32,109 nt of DNA from Pseudomonas amygdali (GTDB taxonomy: Bacteria > Pseudomonadota > Gammaproteobacteria > Pseudomonadales > Pseudomonadaceae). Every line of letters starts with the position of its first letter. Within the stretch, counting starts at the first letter, position 1. The notes below the pieces were generated by a model. It saw nothing but the letters and a program-made list of their open reading frames with translations. It had not been told where the DNA came from and ran no database searches. The translations under genes were made by a program, and so were the position numbers. Positions 27,941-32,109 of this stretch are shown in pieces. The stretch is taken from the NCBI RefSeq assembly GCF_002699855.1, contig NZ_LKBW01000289.1, forward strand, positions 297 to 32,405, written 5' to 3'.

Positions 27941-28887
27941 TTTTGCTGACGTTGGTCATTCCCGTCTATCGTAATGAGAGCAATCTGCCCGACTTGCTCG
28001 TTGCTGTGACGGCGCTTGATAAGCAGCTAGGACACGATCTGGAGGTCGTGTTCGTTGTGGACGGCAGCCCTGATCGCTGTTACGAAATACTCAGGGAACA
28101 ACTGCCGTCACAATCGTTCAAGTCCAAGCTGATCCTGCTGTCCAGAAACTTTGGATCATTCATGGCGATCCGTACGGGTTTGCAGCATGGCACTGGCGAC
28201 CGTTTTGCGGTAATGGCTGCAGATCTTCAGGAGCCGCCAGAACTGGTTCTGGAAATGAACACGGTACTGATGCGCGGCGATATCGACGTTGTGGTTGGTG
28301 TACGTGAAGGTCGTCAGGACCCATGGGCAACACGTACGGCGTCAAAGATTTTCTGGGGCTTTTATCGTCGCTATGTCATTCCTGAAATCCCGCCAGGCGG
28401 CGTCGATATGTTCGCCTGCAACAAGGCTTTTCGGGATACTCTGCTGACCCTTGAAGAGCGTCACAGCTCTCTCATCGCACAGATATTCTGGATGGGCTAT
28501 CGCCGCGAGGTAGTCACTTATACCCGACAGGAACGGGTCCACGGTACTTCTGCGTGGACATTGCGTAAAAAAGTCAATTACCTGATGGACAGCGTATTCT
28601 CCTTCACGGATATGCCTATTCGTATATTGACCCGCGTCGGCGCGTTCGGCTCTACATTTGCGGCACTGTTCGGTGTATTCACACTGATCGCCAAGCTTGA
28701 AGGCAGGATTGAAGTACCCGGCTACGCAATGATCATGCTGGCCATTACCTTCCTCGGCTGTTTAAACCTGCTGGGATTGGGAATCGTCGGCTCTTATGCA
28801 TGGCGCACATACGAAAATACAAAGAATAGACCCTTGGCTATCCCGATGCGGATCGAGGGATTTGGAGAAACACATGAGCAGCGGTAA
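27937..28887 (+). CDS. Polyprenyl-phosphate glycosyltransferase, GtrB/DPM1-like
   Basis: 316 residues. The GT2 domain starts with [14 protein letters not shown], has VVDGSPD (40-46) and the DPM1/GtrB-type motif AADLQEPPE (94-102). Two predicted transmembrane helices lie near residues 229-255 and 265-290. Proteins of this type transfer a sugar from a nucleotide donor to undecaprenyl phosphate on the cytoplasmic face. It is embedded between the aminotransferase and the ketoisomerase/acetyltransferase gene, overlapping them by 4 and 14 bp. The natural donor is therefore likely to be their dTDP-3-acetamido sugar rather than UDP-glucose. An AAGGAGAT site precedes the ATG. Confidence 0.85.
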   Translation: MILLTLVIPVYRNESNLPDLLVAVTALDKQLGHDLEVVFVVDGSPDRCYEILREQLPSQSFKSKLILLSRNFGSFMAIRTGLQHGTGDRFAVMAADLQEPPELVLEMNTVLMRGDIDVVVGVREGRQDPWATRTASKIFWGFYRRYVIPEIPPGGVDMFACNKAFRDTLLTLEERHSSLIAQIFWMGYRREVVTYTRQERVHGTSAWTLRKKVNYLMDSVFSFTDMPIRILTRVGAFGSTFAALFGVFTLIAKLEGRIEVPGYAMIMLAITFLGCLNLLGLGIVGSYAWRTYENTKNRPLAIPMRIEGFGETHEQR

Positions 28888-29824
28888 GGATTTCTTTGTT
28901 CACAGCCACGCGCTGTGCGAGTCCGAGAATATCGGGAAAGATTCGCGAGTGTGGGCGTTCGCGCATATCCTGCCAGGCGCAAGCCTTGGTAGTGAGTGCA
29001 ACGTCTGTGACAACGTTTTCATTGAGAACGACGTTATCATCGGCGATCGGGTGACGTTGAAATGCGGCGTACAGGTATGGGACGGCATCACCATTGAAGA
29101 CGATGTCTTCATCGGCCCTAACGCCACATTTACCAATGACCTGTTCCCACGCAGCAAGGTCTATCCACAGAGTTTCGCCCGAACCATCATCAGAAAAGGT
29201 GCCTCACTGGGCGCTAACTGCACGATTCTTCCGGGTATCACCATCGGCATCAACGCCATGGTCGGTGCAGGCGCTGTAGTAACACGCTCTGTACCACCCA
29301 ATGCGATAGTCGTGGGCAATCCGGCCAAGATCATTGGTTACGTGGACGCCAAACCTGTCAATGCCAGTAGCGAAACACGTCCGGAAAAAGTCGCGCCAGG
29401 CGTAACTGCCACGTCGGTGAAAAACGTTACCCTGCACACCATGAATGAAGTGGCAGATATTCGCGGTAGTCTGTCGGCGGGCGAATTCGAGCGATCGGTG
29501 CCCTTCAAGTCCGAGCGTTACTTTCTTGTGTACGATGTGCCGACTGCCGAGACCCGAGGCGAGCACGCGCACCGTCTCTGTCACCAGTTTCTGGTTGCCG
29601 TAAAGGGCTCTGTTCATGTTGTAGCGGATGATGGTGTCAATCGTGAAGAGTTTATTCTCGACAAGCCGAATCAGGGCATCCACCTGCCGCCGATGACATG
29701 GGGTATTCAGTATCGCTACTCTCAGGATGCTGTGCTGTTAGTATTTGCTTCACATTACTATGATGCAGGGGACTACATTCGTAATTACGAAGAATTTAAA
29801 ACCCTCATCGCAAACGCTGAATAA
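28874..29824 (+). CDS. Bifunctional dTDP-sugar N-acetyltransferase / 3,4-ketoisomerase (FdtC-FdtA type fusion)
   Basis: 316 residues, two modules. Residues about 5-160 are a left-handed beta-helix acetyltransferase with hexapeptide repeats such as [13 protein letters not shown] and [15 protein letters not shown]. Residues about 185-312 are a cupin of the WxcM/FdtA type, with [13 protein letters not shown] (H231 and H233 at the expected catalytic His pair) and [14 protein letters not shown] at the end. The cupin would isomerise dTDP-4-keto-6-deoxyglucose to the 3-keto form, and the other module would N-acetylate the 3-amino sugar made by the aminotransferase. Shewanella denitrificans FdtD is a known enzyme with both activities. 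The product could be Fuc3NAc or Qui3NAc. The start at 28874 follows TTGGAGAAA; upstream in-frame codons belong to the overlap with the previous gene. Confidence 0.88.
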   Translation: MSSGKDFFVHSHALCESENIGKDSRVWAFAHILPGASLGSECNVCDNVFIENDVIIGDRVTLKCGVQVWDGITIEDDVFIGPNATFTNDLFPRSKVYPQSFARTIIRKGASLGANCTILPGITIGINAMVGAGAVVTRSVPPNAIVVGNPAKIIGYVDAKPVNASSETRPEKVAPGVTATSVKNVTLHTMNEVADIRGSLSAGEFERSVPFKSERYFLVYDVPTAETRGEHAHRLCHQFLVAVKGSVHVVADDGVNREEFILDKPNQGIHLPPMTWGIQYRYSQDAVLLVFASHYYDAGDYIRNYEEFKTLIANAE

Positions 29825-29831
29825 TAGCACG

Positions 29832-30233
29832 ATGATGAATCAGGCTTTTTCAAAATTCTTAAAACAGGATTTTGCCCGATTCCTGATGTCAGGCGGTTTC
29901 AACACCGCCCTGACATACGGACTCTATCTTGTTCTGTTAATGTTCCTATCCTACAACATAAGCTATACGATTTCTTATGTGTCTGGAATATTACTAGCCT
30001 ATATTATGAATCGTTTTTTTGTGTTCAAGAGCCATCAGGGACTGCGTTCAGTCATTCTATTGCCGCTTATATACGCTTTCCAGTATTGCTTGAGCCTGGC
30101 CATACTTTGGGGCTGGGTCGAACAACTTAAACTGGATGCAAGGCTGGCACCATTGGCAGCGATAGCACTGACACTTCCCGTTACGTTTATCCTTTCAAAA
30201 CTTGCCTTTTCAGCCGGACCCGCGTCACGATAG
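29832..30233 (+). CDS. GtrA-family membrane protein, candidate undecaprenyl-phosphate-sugar flippase
   Basis: 133 residues with four predicted transmembrane helices and the GtrA signature NRFFVF (60-65) after helix 2. GtrA proteins are thought to flip the undecaprenyl-phosphate-linked sugar made by GtrB to the periplasm. The start is one of two adjacent ATGs (29832 or 29835), 8 bp after the preceding stop. The upstream in-frame extension to 29745 lies inside the previous gene and is rejected. No strong ribosome site is seen, so translation may depend on the upstream gene. G+C appears lower than in the housekeeping block. Confidence 0.88.
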   Translation: MMNQAFSKFLKQDFARFLMSGGFNTALTYGLYLVLLMFLSYNISYTISYVSGILLAYIMNRFFVFKSHQGLRSVILLPLIYAFQYCLSLAILWGWVEQLKLDARLAPLAAIALTLPVTFILSKLAFSAGPASR

Positions 30234-30444
30234 TGCAAGTCTTCTAAACGTAGATCCCACACACTCTGTATTTCACCTTGAAGAGCGTGCAACCCCATAA
30301 AACCTTGATGCGTCTACACTGCTGCCAATGCCCAAGGGAGAAGCACCAACTGCTTTGGATTGGCCGTTCAGGATTCGAGATGTGCAAAAAAGTTGGCTCG
30401 TTTATAAACCCATACTCCAACCCCTATATCTCTAAGGAAAAACC

Positions 30445-30924
30445 ATGTACAAAACCCTTACGGCCATCTGTTTTCTTACCCTTCTATCAGCCATCATCTC
30501 TGGGTGTGATAAGAAATCGGATAATGCATCAAGCTCGCCAAATGCCAAAGTCACTCACTATTCATTCGACAAATGCAATATTGATTCGATCGCGGGAAAA
30601 ACAGGGGCGAGCATCTACGTCAATCGAGAAGTGGTTGAATTTAATGGGTGGGCTTTCGACCCATTAAAAAATGAAGCCCCCAAAGAAATCAGGCTCCGCC
30701 TGACGGGCTACAAAGGCGCTCCCGACACGTTCAAAGACCCGATCATTATTGATCGTCCCGATTTGGTAAAGGCATTCAAAAACGATAAACTTCTGAAGTC
30801 CGGATTCTCATTCAAAGCAGACCTGTCTTCATTTGAATCAGGCGGCTACAGCGTGGTTTTAGAAATACCAGGAGAAAACTCGTCTAGCCTATGTCAATCT
30901 AAAGTCTTGCTAGTCATCAAATAA
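30445..30924 (+). CDS. Small lipoprotein with a GW/RPD domain
   Basis: 159 residues. The signal peptide ends in the lipobox AIISGC (C21), and the following DKKSD contains Asp at +2, which favours inner-membrane retention under enterobacterial rules. After a Ser/Asn linker comes a domain of about 100 residues with VEFNGWAFDP (64-73), DRPDLVKAF (103-111), LLKSGF (116-121) and a late Cys at 150 that could pair with Cys44. The same order of motifs is found at the C-terminus of the membrane protein encoded at 24945. A strong AAGGAA site precedes the ATG. The function is unknown; the shared domain suggests it acts in the same periplasmic process. Confidence 0.75.
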   Translation: MYKTLTAICFLTLLSAIISGCDKKSDNASSSPNAKVTHYSFDKCNIDSIAGKTGASIYVNREVVEFNGWAFDPLKNEAPKEIRLRLTGYKGAPDTFKDPIIIDRPDLVKAFKNDKLLKSGFSFKADLSSFESGGYSVVLEIPGENSSSLCQSKVLLVIK

Positions 30925-30976
30925 CCAGAAAGCACTTCGCCTCCTTACGACAGCTATACCTTCAAGGCCGAAAACT

Positions 30977-31075
30977 ATGGACAATGCAACAAAAGAGCGA
31001 ACCCTAAACAGCTTTATGCTGCTATTGATATCGGCTACTTTTGTCGTGGGGGAATTTTCTGTGGCAGGGCCATGA
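30977..31075 (+). pseudogene. N-terminal fragment of the downstream membrane protein, out of frame
   Basis: A 32-codon frame starting with ATG, with AAGG at a good distance upstream, encodes MDNATKERTLNSF and then a hydrophobic segment (MLLLISATFVVG) before a stop at 31073. Removing one G from the run of five at 31048-31052 would join it smoothly to the next frame, reading ...ATFVVGNFLWQGHDGF. This would supply the missing first transmembrane helix and start codon of the protein at 31041. It is either a real frameshift or a sequencing error. Confidence 0.65.
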
Positions 31076-32030
31076 TGGATTTAACCTTTGGGATGAAGGG
31101 TACCTGTGGTACGGCGCTCAACAGATCATCAAAGGAGAAGTACTAGTTCGAGATTTCATGGCCTATGACCCAGGTCGCTACTACTGGTCCGCGGGATTCT
31201 TTGCGCTTATGGGTGACACAGGCATCGTAGCCCTGCGTGCAGCCGTTGCAGTGTTTCAACTGCTAGGTGTCTATGCAGGGCTCTGGACAATTTCCATCGC
31301 GCTAAGATCTAACACGACAAGAAGACTTGCTTATCTGTGCATCGCGGCTATCACACTCATGGCCTGGATGTATCCGCGGCATAAGATCATTGACATGTCC
31401 CTCTCGATGATCATAGTCGCCAGCCTAACTTATCTGCTGTTGAGTCCTTACACAAAACGTTATTTTTTTCTCGGCGCCATCGTCGGCCTCGCTGCCGTGT
31501 TCGGCCGTAACCACGGTGTGTATGCCGCTGTGGCAAGTCTGATAGCCATGGGTTGGCTGGCAATTAAATCACCGACGCCCGAGAACCGCTTGACTGGCGC
31601 TGCGGCTTGGGCCGCGGGTGTAGTAGTTGGCTATCTTCCCGTATTAGCCATGTGCCTTTTTATACCAGGCTACTTTACAGCGTTCATCGATACGATTGTT
31701 TTCATGCTTGAGCAGGGTAATACGAACTTACCTCTTCCGATACCTTGGCCCTGGACGGTGGGTTTTGGTACTGCCGGAGCCGTCATCGAAACAAGATGGT
31801 TCCTGATCGGGCTGTGCTTCATGGGGTTGATAGTATTTGGAAGTGGTGCACTGGCGTGGGTATTCAAAGAGCGAATCAAGGGGCGCGCTGTGCCTCCAGG
31901 ACTTGTGGCCGTTGCCTGCGCAACGCTGCCTTATGCTCACTATGCCTTCGCCCGAGCAGACGTGGGACATCTCGCACAGGGAATATACCCTTTACTCTTG
32001 GGTATCTTTATTACTCTAGGGAAATCCTGA
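31041..32030 (+). CDS. GT-C-like polytopic membrane protein, apparently frameshifted at the 5' end
   Basis: The frame open from the TTG at 31041 encodes about 329 residues with roughly eight transmembrane helices. Near its start is NLWDEGYLWYG with an Asp-Glu pair in the first external loop, then RDFMAYDPGRYYW, typical of bacterial membrane glycosyltransferases of the GT-C/PMT type. FGRNHGVYA and ARADVGHLAQGIYPLL are further conserved-looking stretches. The TTG has no ribosome site, and the proper start is probably 30977 in another frame. The frame also stops at 32028 in the middle of a hydrophobic region, while another frame (GNPEKDFLIWQN...) stays open to the window end, so the C-terminus may also be shifted. 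A role as the periplasmic transferase for a lipid-linked sugar is possible but untested. Confidence 0.6.
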   Translation: MSWGNFLWQGHDGFNLWDEGYLWYGAQQIIKGEVLVRDFMAYDPGRYYWSAGFFALMGDTGIVALRAAVAVFQLLGVYAGLWTISIALRSNTTRRLAYLCIAAITLMAWMYPRHKIIDMSLSMIIVASLTYLLLSPYTKRYFFLGAIVGLAAVFGRNHGVYAAVASLIAMGWLAIKSPTPENRLTGAAAWAAGVVVGYLPVLAMCLFIPGYFTAFIDTIVFMLEQGNTNLPLPIPWPWTVGFGTAGAVIETRWFLIGLCFMGLIVFGSGALAWVFKERIKGRAVPPGLVAVACATLPYAHYAFARADVGHLAQGIYPLLLGIFITLGKS

Positions 32031-32109
32031 AAAAGACTTCCTGATTTGGCAAAATCTCCGGGCACCAATCGCCGAGCTTTTCGATGATGAATCAAATGAC
32101 CTTCGCCGA

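Noticed and set aside
30400..30409. 10-bp palindrome GTTTATAAAC upstream of the lipoprotein gene
   Set aside because: Short enough to arise by chance in AT-rich DNA, and no promoter pair could be fitted with confidence.

Overview
The window is a Pseudomonas chromosome segment, most likely from the P. syringae group. The first ~12.7 kb has the same gene order as P. aeruginosa PA4661-PA4673 (pagL, murI, moeB, prmC, prfA, hemA / lbcA, lolB, ispE, tRNA-Gln, prs, rplY, pth, ychF), and the rest is an ABC-transporter-type O-antigen locus. This assignment rests on recalled gene order and protein similarity; no search was run.

Region 1 (1-5564, minus strand) is a tightly packed housekeeping operon read leftward: hemA, prfA, prmC, moeB and murI overlap or abut. 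pagL follows after a 117 bp gap. Region 2 (5565-12715, plus strand) starts from a divergent intergenic region. It carries lbcA (TPR lipoprotein), lolB, ispE, tRNA-Gln(TTG), prs with a strong terminator, rplY, pth and ychF with a second terminator.

Region 3 (about 12800 to the window end, plus strand) is the O-antigen locus. rmlB-rmlD-rmlA, a GT2 glycosyltransferase, a ~690 bp stretch without a clear gene, and rmlC make dTDP-L-rhamnose. wzm-wzt encode the O-polysaccharide exporter, and Wzt carries a C-terminal glycan-binding-type domain. Next comes a 1543-residue protein whose order appears to be methyltransferase, kinase-like domain, beta-rich domain, helix of eight exact 18-residue repeats, GT2, GT2. 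This looks like a chain terminator, a molecular ruler and a polymerase in one polypeptide.

Downstream are a DUF2142-like membrane protein, a DegT/DnrJ-type sugar aminotransferase, a GtrB/DPM1-like polyprenyl-phosphate glycosyltransferase, a fused acetyltransferase/3,4-ketoisomerase and a GtrA-type flippase candidate. After these come a small lipoprotein and a GT-C-like membrane protein that seems to be frameshifted near its start. Together with RmlA and RmlB, the aminotransferase and fusion enzyme could make dTDP-3-acetamido-3,6-dideoxyhexose (Fuc3NAc or Qui3NAc). The interleaved GtrB/GtrA pair suggests that this sugar is loaded on undecaprenyl phosphate, flipped, and added to the rhamnan in the periplasm.

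The most interesting points are the ruler repeat in the giant enzyme, the GtrA/GtrB plus amino-sugar arrangement, and a GW...RPD...SG domain shared by the DUF2142-like protein and the small lipoprotein.
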